Below are positions 9,334 through 16,840 of a DNA stretch of 40,788 nucleotides, one piece after another. The translations under genes were made by a program, and so were the position numbers. This stretch comes from an uncultured Clostridium sp. (GTDB lineage Bacteria > Bacillota > Clostridia > TANB77 > CAG-508). How positions within the stretch are numbered: the stretch's first letter is position 1; each line of letters opens with the position of its first letter. Under the pieces are notes generated by a model that saw nothing but the letters and a program-made list of their open reading frames with translations, searched no databases and had not been told where the DNA came from. The stretch spans positions 1 to 40,788 of the forward strand of contig CAOKHI010000012.1 in assembly GCA_948468275.1 (NCBI GenBank), read 5' to 3'.

Positions 9334-9361
9334 TTGCAAATTTATGATATAGTGTTATAAT
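9334..9361 (+). promoter_or_regulatory. Sigma-A-type promoter of the P-loop/cmk operon
   Basis: TTGCAA at 9334-9339 and TATAAT at 9356-9361 are spaced by 16 bases, 50 bases upstream of the gene start. Confidence 0.6.
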
Positions 9362-9410
9362 ATTTTACATGCTAGAATAATATATACAAGTAGATAAAGG
9401 AGATTTGCAT

Positions 9411-10261
9411 ATGAGTATAAGAAATACAATTAAAGTATTTGCATTTGTAGGACCATCTGGAACAGGAAAAAGCTATAGAGCACAAATGGTAGCTAGTGAA
9501 AAACGGAATTAATTATATTATAGATGACGGATTATTTATAAAAGATAATGAAGTAATAGCAGGGAGTTCAGCAAAAAAAGCACCAACTAAAATTGAAACT
9601 GTTAAAAAAGCATTATTTTTAAAAGAAGAAGAGAAATTAGAAATGCTAAAGGCAATAAAGAAATATACACCAGATAAAATATTAATACTTGGAACATCTG
9701 ATGATATGGTTAAAAAAATAGCACGGAAATTTGGGACTTCCTGAAATAGCCCAATTCATTTACATATCTGATATTGCAACAAAAGAAGAAATGGAAACAG
9801 CAAGGCGTATACGCATAACAGAAGGAAAACACGTTATACCAGTACCAACATTTGAACTTAAAAAAGATTTTTCAGGTTACATATTAGATCCACTACAAAT
9901 ATTTAAATCAAAAGGAAGAGGATCAAAACCATATATATCAGAAAAATCCATAATAAGACCTACTTTTAGTTATTTGGGAAACTTCACAATATCAGATAGT
10001 GTATTTAGAGAAATAATAGAATATATGGCAACAAAAGCAGAACCAATATATAAAGTATTAAAAACTAGAGTAGATAATGATGTAGATGGTCCAACTATAT
10101 ATATGGAAGTTATAGTATTATATGGTTATAACTTAATTGAAGCAATAAGTGAATTTAAAAATAAGGCAAAAAAAGAAATTGAAAAGCTAACAACCATGAA
10201 TGTACAACGAATTGAAGTAGTAGCAAAAGGAATACAAATGCCACAAAAAGGAGAGAAGTAA
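9411..10261 (+). CDS. P-loop ATPase with Asp23/Gls24-like C-terminal domain; needs two +1 shifts at CGG
   Basis: The conserved protein of 282 residues is spread over three frames, joined by skipping the C of CGG 9504-9506 and of CGG 9724-9726. The N-terminal part has Walker A (FVGPSGTGKS, about residues 12-21) and the family segment YIIDDGLFIKDNEVIAG. The middle part has DKILILGTSDDMV, then GLPEIAQFIYISDIAT. The end, from about residue 205, resembles an Asp23/Gls24 domain: FREIIEYMATKAEP, VIVLYGYNLIEAIS and MNVQRIEVVAKGI. Read without shifts, translation would stop at 9510-9512 after 33 codons. GATAAAGGAG precedes ATG 9411. cmk follows one base after the stop. The role is unknown; ATP binding is inferred from the P-loop. 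Confidence 0.8.
9504..9506 (+). other. CGG recoding site 2 (+1 shift), P-loop/Asp23 gene, first site
   Basis: In-frame context is GAA AAA CGG AAT TAA. Dropping the C gives AAA GGA ATT AAT TAT, i.e. EKGINYIIDD, matching the family (ERG-I-DYIIDD-like). The 0-frame stop is two codons downstream. Confidence 0.85.
9724..9726 (+). other. CGG recoding site 3 (+1 shift), P-loop/Asp23 gene, second site
   Basis: In-frame context is ATA GCA CGG AAA TTT GGG. Dropping the C gives GCA GGA AAT TTG GGA CTT CCT, i.e. IAGNLGLPE, continuing the family sequence. The 0-frame TGA is at 9742-9744. The Gly itself is not clearly conserved in this family. Confidence 0.85.
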
Positions 10262-10262
10262 G

Positions 10263-10934
10263 ATGTCTTTTATAGTAGCAATAGATGGAACAGCAGGAAC
10301 AGGTAAAGGAACAATAACAAAATTAATAGCACAAGAACTAGGTTTAATCAATATAGATACAGGAGCAATTTATAGATGTGTTACTCTTGCATCTATTAAC
10401 AAAGGATATAGTTTAGAAGATAAACAAGAAATAATAGATTTAGTAGATCAATTAGATATTCAAATAAAAAATGATAATGGAGAACAAACCATATTCTTAG
10501 ATGGAGAAGATGTAACAACAAAAATTAGACAGCAACAAATAACTAATATGGTATCTAAGTTATCTGCAATTCCACAAGTAAGGTTAAAAGTTACAGATAT
10601 AGAAAGAAGTTTTGCAAAAGATGCAGATATTATTATGGAAGGAAGAGATATAACAACATATGTGTTTCCAGAAGCAGATGTAAAAATATATTTAGATGCA
10701 ACACCAGAAGAAAGAGCAAGAAGAAGAGTAAAACAAAATGAAGAAATGGGGATACACGTGCCATTTGAGGAAGTATTAAATAGTATAAATGCAAGAGATA
10801 AGAATGATAAAGAAAAAGAATTAGGAGCTTTAAAAATAGCTAAAGATGCAGTTGTAATAGACACAACAGGAATGAGTATAGAAGAAGAAAAAAATAAAGT
10901 AATGGAAATAATAATGAAGAAATATAGAAAATAA
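10263..10934 (+). CDS. cmk: Cytidylate kinase
   Basis: Cmk transfers phosphate from ATP to CMP or dCMP in pyrimidine nucleotide recycling. The 223-residue protein has the P-loop IDGTAGTGKGT at about 7-17, the substrate-binding DTGAIYRCVTLA, then IMEGRDITTYVFPEADVKIYLDA and the Arg-rich lid EERARRRVKQNEE with NARDKNDKEK. The Walker A has A-G-T-G in place of the more usual SGAGKG. It starts one base after the preceding stop with AAAGGAGAG upstream, so it depends on the same operon. A hairpin follows at 10945-10964. Confidence 0.96.
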   Translation: MSFIVAIDGTAGTGKGTITKLIAQELGLINIDTGAIYRCVTLASINKGYSLEDKQEIIDLVDQLDIQIKNDNGEQTIFLDGEDVTTKIRQQQITNMVSKLSAIPQVRLKVTDIERSFAKDADIIMEGRDITTYVFPEADVKIYLDATPEERARRRVKQNEEMGIHVPFEEVLNSINARDKNDKEKELGALKIAKDAVVIDTTGMSIEEEKNKVMEIIMKKYRK

Positions 10935-10944
10935 CTTTATAAAA

Positions 10945-10970
10945 TGGGCGATTTTAGTCGCCCATCTTTA
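10945..10970 (+). terminator. Hairpin terminator after cmk
   Basis: TGGGCGA at 10945-10951 pairs with TCGCCCA at 10958-10964. It is unusually GC-rich for the region, but the following T tract (TCTTT) is weak. Confidence 0.6.
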
Positions 10971-11066
10971 AGAGAAGATATTTATTATACATGTTTTTAA
11001 AGAAGTAGATATATCTTATTGTAATTAAATTAGGATTAATATATAGTAATTTATAAGGAGAAAACC

Positions 11067-11663
11067 ATGAAAGAATTATTAAAAAAAATAGGAAGAGTCA
11101 TAGTAAGAACAGCAATATTTATATACTGTAAAATAGTATATAGAGCAACAATAATAGGACAAGAAAATATACCAAAAAATGAACCATTAATATATTGTGG
11201 AAATCATAGAAACTATTTAGACCCACCTTTAATAGTAGCAACAGCCAAAAGACATGTACGATTTATGGCAAAAGAAGAATTAAGAAAAAATCCATTTTTT
11301 GCATTTTTAGGAGTAGTATTTGAGGGGATATATGTAAAAAGGGATTCAAAAGATGTAACAGCGCTAAAAATAGCATTAAAAGCATTAAAAGATGGTCAAT
11401 GCATTGCATTATTCCCAGAAGGAACACGAAATGGTATAGAAAAAGGAGAAAAAGTAAAAGATGGAGCAGCATTTTTTACAGTAAGAACAGGAGCAAGGGT
11501 AATACCAGTTGGCATATCAGGCGGAACTAAAGCATTTGAGAAAGTAATAATAAAATATGGAAAACCATTAGACTTTAGTCAGTATAAAAATACAAAAGAT
11601 AAAGAAAAATTAGATGAAATAACGAACCAAATAATGGACAATATAATAAATTTGACAAAGTAA
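11067..11663 (+). CDS. plsC: 1-acyl-sn-glycerol-3-phosphate acyltransferase
   Basis: PlsC acylates lysophosphatidic acid to phosphatidic acid at the inner membrane face. The 198-residue protein has an N-terminal hydrophobic stretch, the catalytic H-x4-D box in GNHRNYLDPP (about residues 51-60), the acceptor-binding segment FEGIYVKRDS, and the FPEGTRNG motif near residue 116. Length and motif order are typical. TAAGGAG precedes the ATG. The order cmk, plsC, S1-domain protein is a familiar clostridial arrangement and supports the calls. Confidence 0.93.
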   Translation: MKELLKKIGRVIVRTAIFIYCKIVYRATIIGQENIPKNEPLIYCGNHRNYLDPPLIVATAKRHVRFMAKEELRKNPFFAFLGVVFEGIYVKRDSKDVTALKIALKALKDGQCIALFPEGTRNGIEKGEKVKDGAAFFTVRTGARVIPVGISGGTKAFEKVIIKYGKPLDFSQYKNTKDKEKLDEITNQIMDNIINLTK

Positions 11664-11759
11664 ACGATATGATATATAATAATTACCAGCTTTTAAGAAG
11701 CGTTTTTCATAACTTGAAAAATGCTTTTAAATTTTATAGTTTATAATAGGTGGTATAAT

Positions 11760-12860
11760 ATGGAAAATAATGAAGAAAATATGAGTTTTGAAGAATTATT
11801 TAATAATTCAGTAAAAGATGTAAAATTAGGAAAAACTGTAACAGGTAAAATAATAGAAATTACATCAAAAGGAGAAATATTTGTAGATTTAGGATATAAA
11901 GCAGATGGAATTATTCCAAAGTCTGAATATTCATTTAATGAAAATGATAATCCAAATGATATATTTAAAGTAGGAGATACAATAACAGCAGATGTATTAA
12001 AACAAAATGATGGGTTAGGCAATGTTTTATTATCATATAAAAGAGTAAAAAATAGAGATTTCAAACAAAAATTTGAAGAAAAAGTAAATAATAATGATAT
12101 ATTTGAAGAAAAAGTATCAGAAGTAACAGACAAAGGGCTAATAATTAATTATCAAGGAATACGTATATTTATTCCTATGTCTTTATCTGGAATAAATAGG
12201 GAAGAAAATAAAGAAGACTATAAAGCAAAAACAGTAAAATTTAAAATAATAGAATATGATCCAAAACAAAGAAGAATAATTGGTTCTATAAGAGTAATAA
12301 AAGACGAAGAAAAAGCAAAAAATGAAAAAGAACTTTGGGAAAATATAGAAATAGGAAAAGAATATACAGGAACAGTTACAAGTATAAGTTCATATGGAGC
12401 ATTTGTTGATATAGGTGGAGTACAAGGTTTATTACACATTTCGGAAATTTCATGGAGTAAAAATGTAAATCCAAATGATATATTAAGTACAGGTCAAACC
12501 ATAAAAGTTATTATAAAAGAATTAGATAAAGAAAACAAAAGAATAAAATTATCATATAAAGAAAAAGGAACTAATCCATGGGACACAGTAGACCAAAGAT
12601 ACAATATAAATGATATAGTAAAAGTAAAAGTAGTAAAAATGATGCCATTTGGAGCATTTGTAAAATTAGAAGAAGGAATAGAAGGACTTGTGCATATTTC
12701 ACAAATTAGTGAAAAAAGGATAGCAAAACCAGAAGAAATATTACAAATAAATCAACATGTAAATGCAAAAATATTAGACATAAATAAAGATACAAATAAA
12801 ATAGAACTTTCTATAAAAGAATTAGAAGGAACAAGTAACGAATATATAGAAGAGATGTAA
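11760..12860 (+). CDS. rpsA: S1 RNA-binding-domain protein (ribosomal protein S1-like, four S1 repeats)
   Basis: Four OB-fold S1 domains span nearly the whole 366-residue protein, at about residues 16-92, 100-175, 190-268 and 275-352. The third and fourth carry the clearest S1 motifs (SYGAFVDIGGVQGLLHIS; PFGAFVKLEEGIEGLVHIS). Proteins of this size and place, after cmk and plsC, are annotated as clostridial RpsA homologues. They bind mRNA, but their status as true 30S components varies. I choose ATG 11760 because AGGTGG at 11748-11753 serves it; an in-frame ATG at 11721 has no site. Dozens of AAA/GAA codons and no CGG are seen. Confidence 0.88.
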   Translation: MENNEENMSFEELFNNSVKDVKLGKTVTGKIIEITSKGEIFVDLGYKADGIIPKSEYSFNENDNPNDIFKVGDTITADVLKQNDGLGNVLLSYKRVKNRDFKQKFEEKVNNNDIFEEKVSEVTDKGLIINYQGIRIFIPMSLSGINREENKEDYKAKTVKFKIIEYDPKQRRIIGSIRVIKDEEKAKNEKELWENIEIGKEYTGTVTSISSYGAFVDIGGVQGLLHISEISWSKNVNPNDILSTGQTIKVIIKELDKENKRIKLSYKEKGTNPWDTVDQRYNINDIVKVKVVKMMPFGAFVKLEEGIEGLVHISQISEKRIAKPEEILQINQHVNAKILDINKDTNKIELSIKELEGTSNEYIEEM

Positions 12861-12882
12861 AATTTAGGGGGATTTTAATAAA

Positions 12883-14697
12883 ATGAATAACGATAAAATA
12901 AGAAATATAGCAATAATTGCGCACGTTGACCATGGAAAAACAACATTAGTAGATGCATTATTAAAACAAAGTCATGTATTTAGAGAAAATGAACAAGTAG
13001 CAGAAAGAGTAATGGACTCAAATGACTTAGAAAAAGAAAGAGGAATAACAATTCTTTCTAAAAACACATCTGTAATGTATAATGATATAAAAATAAACAT
13101 AGTAGATACACCAGGACACGCAGACTTTGGAGGAGAAGTAGAAAGAGTTTTAAAAACAGTTGACGGAGTTTTATTATTAGTAGATGCATTTGAAGGACCA
13201 ATGCCACAAACTAGAGAAGTTCTAAAAAAATCTTTAGCATTAAACCTAAAACCAATAGTAGTTATAAACAAAATAGATAGACCAGGAGCAAATCCAGAAA
13301 AAGTAGTAGATCAAGTAATAGAACTGTTTATAGAATTAGATGCAAATGACGAACAACTAGACTTTCCAGTTGTATATGCATCTGCAAAACAAGGTATAGG
13401 AAAAATGAATCTAGCAGAGGAAACTACTAACTTAGCATGCCTATTTGAAACAATAATAGAAAAAATAAATCCACCAAAATGTGAAATAGAAGGACCAATG
13501 CAAATGTTAGTATCTAACATAGATTATGATGATTATGTTGGAAGAATTGCTATAGGAAGAGTAGAAAGAGGAATAGTAAAAGTTGGTATGCCAGTTACTA
13601 TATGTAAAAAAGACGATAAAGTAACAAATGGTAGAATAGTAAAATTATATACACATGTAGGACTAAAAAGAGAAGAAACACAAGAAGTAAAAGCAGGAGA
13701 TATAATAGCTATATCTGGTATAGCAGATATAAATATAGGAGAAACAATATGTGATTATGAACATCCTGAAAAAATAGATTTTATAGATATAGATGAACCA
13801 ACAGTATCTATGACATTTAGTGTAAACAATGGACCATTTGCAGGAAAAGAAGGACAATTTATAACATCAAGACACATACGTGATAGATTATTTAAAGAAT
13901 TAGAAAAAAATGTTAGTCTTCGTGTAAAAGAAACAGATTCTCCAGACAGTTTTGAAGTATCTGGAAGAGGAGAACTACACTTATCTGTATTAATAGAAAC
14001 AATGAGAAGAGAAGGATTTGAATTATTAGTATCACGTCCTAAAGTAATATTCAAAGAAATAGATGGAGTAAAATGCGAACCAATAGAAAGACTAATTGTA
14101 AATGTTCCAGATGATTCAATAGGTACAGTAATAGAAAAATTAGGAAAAAGAAAAGCAGAAATGATAAATATGGAACCAGCAGAGGAAGGACATACCAAAA
14201 TAGAATTTAAAATTCCAGCAAGAGGTTTAATTGGATACAGAACAGAATTTTTAACAGATACAAAAGGAGTAGGAACAATGAATCACATATTTGATTCATA
14301 TGAGCCATTTAAAGGGGAAGTAATATCACGAGTACGAGGTACTATAATTGCTTTTGAAGCTGGAAAATCTGTAACATATGGTTTATACAATGCTCAGGAC
14401 AAAGGCGAATTATTTATAGGACCAGGAATAGATGTATATGAAGGTATGATAGTAGGAATAAATTCTAGAGGAGAAGACTTAGCAATAAATGTATGTAAAG
14501 AAAAACATCTAACAAATACAAGAGCATCTGGTTCAGATGATGCACTACGTTTAGTACCACCAATACAATTCTCATTAGAAAAAGCAATAGAATTTATAGA
14601 AGAAGATGAATTAGTAGAAGTTACACCAAAAAATATAAGATTAAGAAAAAAGATATTAAGTAGCAAAGAAAGGGAAATAGCAGCAAGAAGAAAATAA
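12883..14697 (+). CDS. typA: Translational GTPase TypA/BipA
   Basis: BipA is a ribosome-associated GTPase related to EF-G, involved in 50S assembly and stress or cold adaptation. The 604 residues are full family length. G motifs are visible: AHVDHGKTTLVD (G1, about 13-24), RGIT (G2), DTPGHADFGGEVER (G3), NKIDRPGA (G4) and SAKQG (G5). EF-G-like domains III and V and the BipA-specific C terminus follow (RGLIGYRTEFLTDTKGVG; SGSDDALRL; ending LRKKILSSKEREIAARRK). GGGGG-like AGGGGGA precedes ATG 12883. The frame is intact. It uses CGT and CGA as Arg (TCA CGA GTA CGA GGT at about 14327) but no CGG. Confidence 0.97.
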   Translation: MNNDKIRNIAIIAHVDHGKTTLVDALLKQSHVFRENEQVAERVMDSNDLEKERGITILSKNTSVMYNDIKINIVDTPGHADFGGEVERVLKTVDGVLLLVDAFEGPMPQTREVLKKSLALNLKPIVVINKIDRPGANPEKVVDQVIELFIELDANDEQLDFPVVYASAKQGIGKMNLAEETTNLACLFETIIEKINPPKCEIEGPMQMLVSNIDYDDYVGRIAIGRVERGIVKVGMPVTICKKDDKVTNGRIVKLYTHVGLKREETQEVKAGDIIAISGIADINIGETICDYEHPEKIDFIDIDEPTVSMTFSVNNGPFAGKEGQFITSRHIRDRLFKELEKNVSLRVKETDSPDSFEVSGRGELHLSVLIETMRREGFELLVSRPKVIFKEIDGVKCEPIERLIVNVPDDSIGTVIEKLGKRKAEMINMEPAEEGHTKIEFKIPARGLIGYRTEFLTDTKGVGTMNHIFDSYEPFKGEVISRVRGTIIAFEAGKSVTYGLYNAQDKGELFIGPGIDVYEGMIVGINSRGEDLAINVCKEKHLTNTRASGSDDALRLVPPIQFSLEKAIEFIEEDELVEVTPKNIRLRKKILSSKEREIAARRK

Positions 14698-14720
14698 AAT
14701 ATTATAATATAAGAAAATTT

Positions 14721-14757
14721 TAGGGGATTCATTTACTAAAATGTAAATGTGCCCCTA
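14721..14757. terminator. Imperfect hairpin between typA and the methyltransferase gene
   Basis: TAGGGG (14721-14726) plus CATTTAC (14730-14736) pair with GTAAATG (14743-14749) plus CCCCTA (14752-14757). The internal loop is ATT/TG and the apical loop has six bases. It may terminate typA transcripts or shield the next start; it lacks a proper T tract. It ends about 17 bases before the methyltransferase start. Confidence 0.45.
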
Positions 14758-14774
14758 CAAAATTAGGAGAAAAA

Positions 14775-15371
14775 ATGAACCAAATAGAATTGACAAAAAT
14801 TAAACAAGAAGCAATAAATGATAATATTCCAATAATAATGGATGATACATTAAAAACATTAGACACAATTTTACCTCAAATTAAACCAAAAAGAATATTA
14901 GAAATAGGTACAGCAGTAGGATATTCTGCAATATGCTTTTGCAAATATTTAGATGAAGATGGAGTAATAGACACAATAGAAAGAGATGAACAAAGAGCTA
15001 CACAAGCTAAAGACAACATAAAAAGAGCACAAGTACAGGATAAAATAAATATACATATAGGAGATGCAGTAGAAATTTTGCCTAAGTTTAATAAAGAATA
15101 TGATATGGTATTTATAGATGCAGCAAAAGGCAAATATCCATTTTTTCTAGAACAAGCACTTAGATTATTAAGTAAAACAGGAGTAATAATAGCAGATAAT
15201 GTTTTATATAAAGGATATGTTATGAGTGATTATAATAAACACAAACAACGTACAGCAGTAAGGAACTTAAGGCAATATTTAGCAAATGTGCAGGATAATC
15301 CTTGTTTAGATACACAAATATTAGATGTAGGAGATGGACTTGCGATTAGTAGAAGAATAGTTACTAAATAA
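14775..15371 (+). CDS. trmR: Class I O-methyltransferase, TrmR-like
   Basis: This 198-residue SAM-dependent methyltransferase of the catechol-OMT/methyltransferase_24 group has the SAM motif RILEIGTAVGYSAIC (about 39-53), an acidic ribose-binding ERDE, the motif FIDAAKGKYPFF, and the metal-binding DNVLYKG. These features match TrmR (YrrM), which methylates 5-hydroxyuridine at tRNA position 34. A caffeoyl-CoA OMT-like small-molecule enzyme cannot be excluded from sequence alone. TTAGGAG precedes the start. The gene ends in a bidirectional terminator shared with the convergent kinase gene. Confidence 0.8.
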   Translation: MNQIELTKIKQEAINDNIPIIMDDTLKTLDTILPQIKPKRILEIGTAVGYSAICFCKYLDEDGVIDTIERDEQRATQAKDNIKRAQVQDKINIHIGDAVEILPKFNKEYDMVFIDAAKGKYPFFLEQALRLLSKTGVIIADNVLYKGYVMSDYNKHKQRTAVRNLRQYLANVQDNPCLDTQILDVGDGLAISRRIVTK

Positions 15372-15402
15372 TAAAGAAATGCTATTTTAACATTTCTTTA
15401 TT
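15370..15402. terminator. Bidirectional terminator between convergent genes
   Basis: A perfect 12-bp stem, AATAAAGAAATG (15370-15381) with CATTTCTTTATT (15391-15402), and a nine-base loop. T-rich flanks occur on both sides. The minus-strand gene's TAA (15387-15389) lies in the loop. Confidence 0.8.
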
Positions 15403-15944
15403 ATTTTATGGACTAAATTTAAAAGTTCTTCATCAGAAGATTCATTATAGTCATTATATAAAATATAATCAAACATATTTCTTAAAGATTCATCACTACA
15501 AATTCTATTATAATGTTCATCTATTTCTAAAAGTCTAGCATTTTCAACATCATAATCTAAGTGTCTTTGTCTTGTTTTATCTTTTGCAATTTCAATGTTT
15601 TTGGGCAACAAATAAATTGTACGAATATTAGGACAAATTTTCTTAAAATCGAATACACTTTCATAATGCATTTCAAAAACAGTATTTTTATTAGAAAACA
15701 ACTCTTCTTTTGTATATGCATAAGTATTACCTAACAGATTAAATTCATATGCTATTTTATCTTCATTTCTTAATTTTTGTAATTCATCAGCAGTTACAAA
15801 AATTTTATCGTCGTTATTTTTTTCACCTTCGCGTATTTTACGTGTTGTTACAATTTTAATTTTCTCAAAACCAAATTTTTCAACAATTAAATCTTTATAA
15901 TAAGATTTCCCTATACCAGTTACTCCAGCTAAACCAAGTAGCAT
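15387..15944 (-). CDS. Guanylate-kinase-like P-loop nucleotide kinase
   Basis: The 185-residue protein has Walker A GVTGIGKS at about residues 7-14 and the guanylate-kinase signature VTTRKIREGE at about 33-42, which in the family binds the GMP phosphate. The rest is divergent: there is a lid-like region KTRQRHLDYDVENARLLEID but no full set of GMP-binding residues. It is shorter than typical Gmk (about 200), so I call it Gmk-like rather than gmk. Either a divergent guanylate kinase or an accessory nucleotide kinase is possible. AGGAGGGAAATTT precedes its ATG on the minus strand. Confidence 0.7.
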   Translation of the reverse strand: MLLGLAGVTGIGKSYYKDLIVEKFGFEKIKIVTTRKIREGEKNNDDKIFVTADELQKLRNEDKIAYEFNLLGNTYAYTKEELFSNKNTVFEMHYESVFDFKKICPNIRTIYLLPKNIEIAKDKTRQRHLDYDVENARLLEIDEHYNRICSDESLRNMFDYILYNDYNESSDEELLNLVHKIIKKC

Positions 15945-16050
15945 AAATTTCCCTCCTATTTAATAAACTGTTAATATTATATAGATATTACATTAAAATA
16001 TCAAGCAAAATGGTTAACAATATTATTACTTTTTGTTAATATGTTACAGT

Positions 16051-16218
16051 TCACAGCATATATAATAAAATCCGCTACGGCTAAGTAATATATTTTATTT
16101 TTTCATTTCGCCCTCCAAGCTCACGGGTATTCCCCCGCCTCAATGGGCTGTCGGGTCTTCATTACAAAATAAAATATATTACTTAGTCTTCGCTACTTAC
16201 TGCTATTGTCTGTGAATA
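16051..16218. repeat. Palindromic element: GC-rich 64-nt core inside a perfect 21-bp inverted repeat
   Basis: The arm at 16081-16101 is the exact reverse complement of 16166-16186. The arms are pure AT-rich sequence, but the 64-base loop (16102-16165) is strikingly GC-rich, including CACGGGTATTCCCCCGCC and GGGCTGTCGGG. A shorter outer pairing is possible between TTCACAG (about 16050-16056) and CTGTGAA (about 16210-16216), and CGCTAC occurs just outside each arm. No coding frame is seen. It could be a structured RNA, a MITE-like palindromic unit or a large terminator between the divergently placed kinase and hydrogenase genes. The rest of the 397-base gap (15945-16341) holds only the hydrogenase promoter. 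Confidence 0.7.
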
Positions 16219-16274
16219 GTAAGGTTAATTTAGCCAAACATTAACTAATATTTTGACAATATACGACAAAATAA

Positions 16275-16303
16275 TTGTATAAATAAATTTGTTTTGATAT
16301 AAT
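16275..16303 (+). promoter_or_regulatory. Sigma-A-type promoter of the hydrogenase operon
   Basis: TTGTAT at 16275-16280 and TATAAT at 16298-16303 with 17-base spacing, 38 bases before the first gene. A stronger -35 (TTGACA, 16253-16258) lies upstream with a poorer -10. Confidence 0.5.
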
Positions 16304-16341
16304 CAATTTATTAAAAAAGTAAAAAAGATAGGAGATAATTT

Positions 16342-16830
16342 ATGAAAGAAAATAAGGTTGGCTGTTGCAAAGAATGTGGAAAAGATGAGGCGTTAGAACA
16401 GATTTTAGATGTATACAAACAAGATAAAGATAATTTAATTCAAATATTAAATGATGTACAAGAACATTATGGCTATATTCCAAAACATGCACAAATGGCT
16501 ATATCAGAGTATTTAAAAATACCTATGGCAGAAATTTATGGTGTTATTACTTTTTATTCAAGATTTACATTAAAACCCAAAGGAAAATATCATATTGCAG
16601 TATGCTTAGGAACAGCATGTTATGTAAAAGGTTCAGGAAAAATAATGGATAGATTAGAACAACGTTTAGGTATAAAGCAAGGAGAAACTTCAGAAGATGG
16701 GAAGTTTTCTATTGAAGCTACAAGATGTGTAGGCGCATGTGGACTTGCACCAGTATTTACAGTTAATGGTGAAGTATATGGAAAAGCAACAGTTCAAAAA
16801 TTGGATAAAATTTTAGATGAATTAAAATAG
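16342..16830 (+). CDS. hydC: NuoE-like subunit of bifurcating [FeFe] hydrogenase (HydC)
   Basis: This 162-residue thioredoxin-fold [2Fe-2S] protein of the NuoE/24-kDa family has its cluster ligands in CLGTACYVKG (about residues 93-102) and CVGACGLAP (about 133-141). The N terminus has a Cys-rich VGCCKECGKD, followed by the helical NuoE domain (VQEHYGYIPKHA; IYGVITFYSRF). In the trimeric HydABC complex this subunit helps pass electrons from NADH at HydB. AGGAGAT precedes the ATG. The stop is ten bases before hydB, with GGAGG between them. Confidence 0.9.
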   Translation: MKENKVGCCKECGKDEALEQILDVYKQDKDNLIQILNDVQEHYGYIPKHAQMAISEYLKIPMAEIYGVITFYSRFTLKPKGKYHIAVCLGTACYVKGSGKIMDRLEQRLGIKQGETSEDGKFSIEATRCVGACGLAPVFTVNGEVYGKATVQKLDKILDELK

Positions 16831-16840
16831 GAGGTGCTAC

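Noticed and set aside
16081..16186. CRISPR array or rRNA fragment
   Set aside because: There is one inverted pair, no direct repeats with spacers, and no recognisable rRNA sequence.
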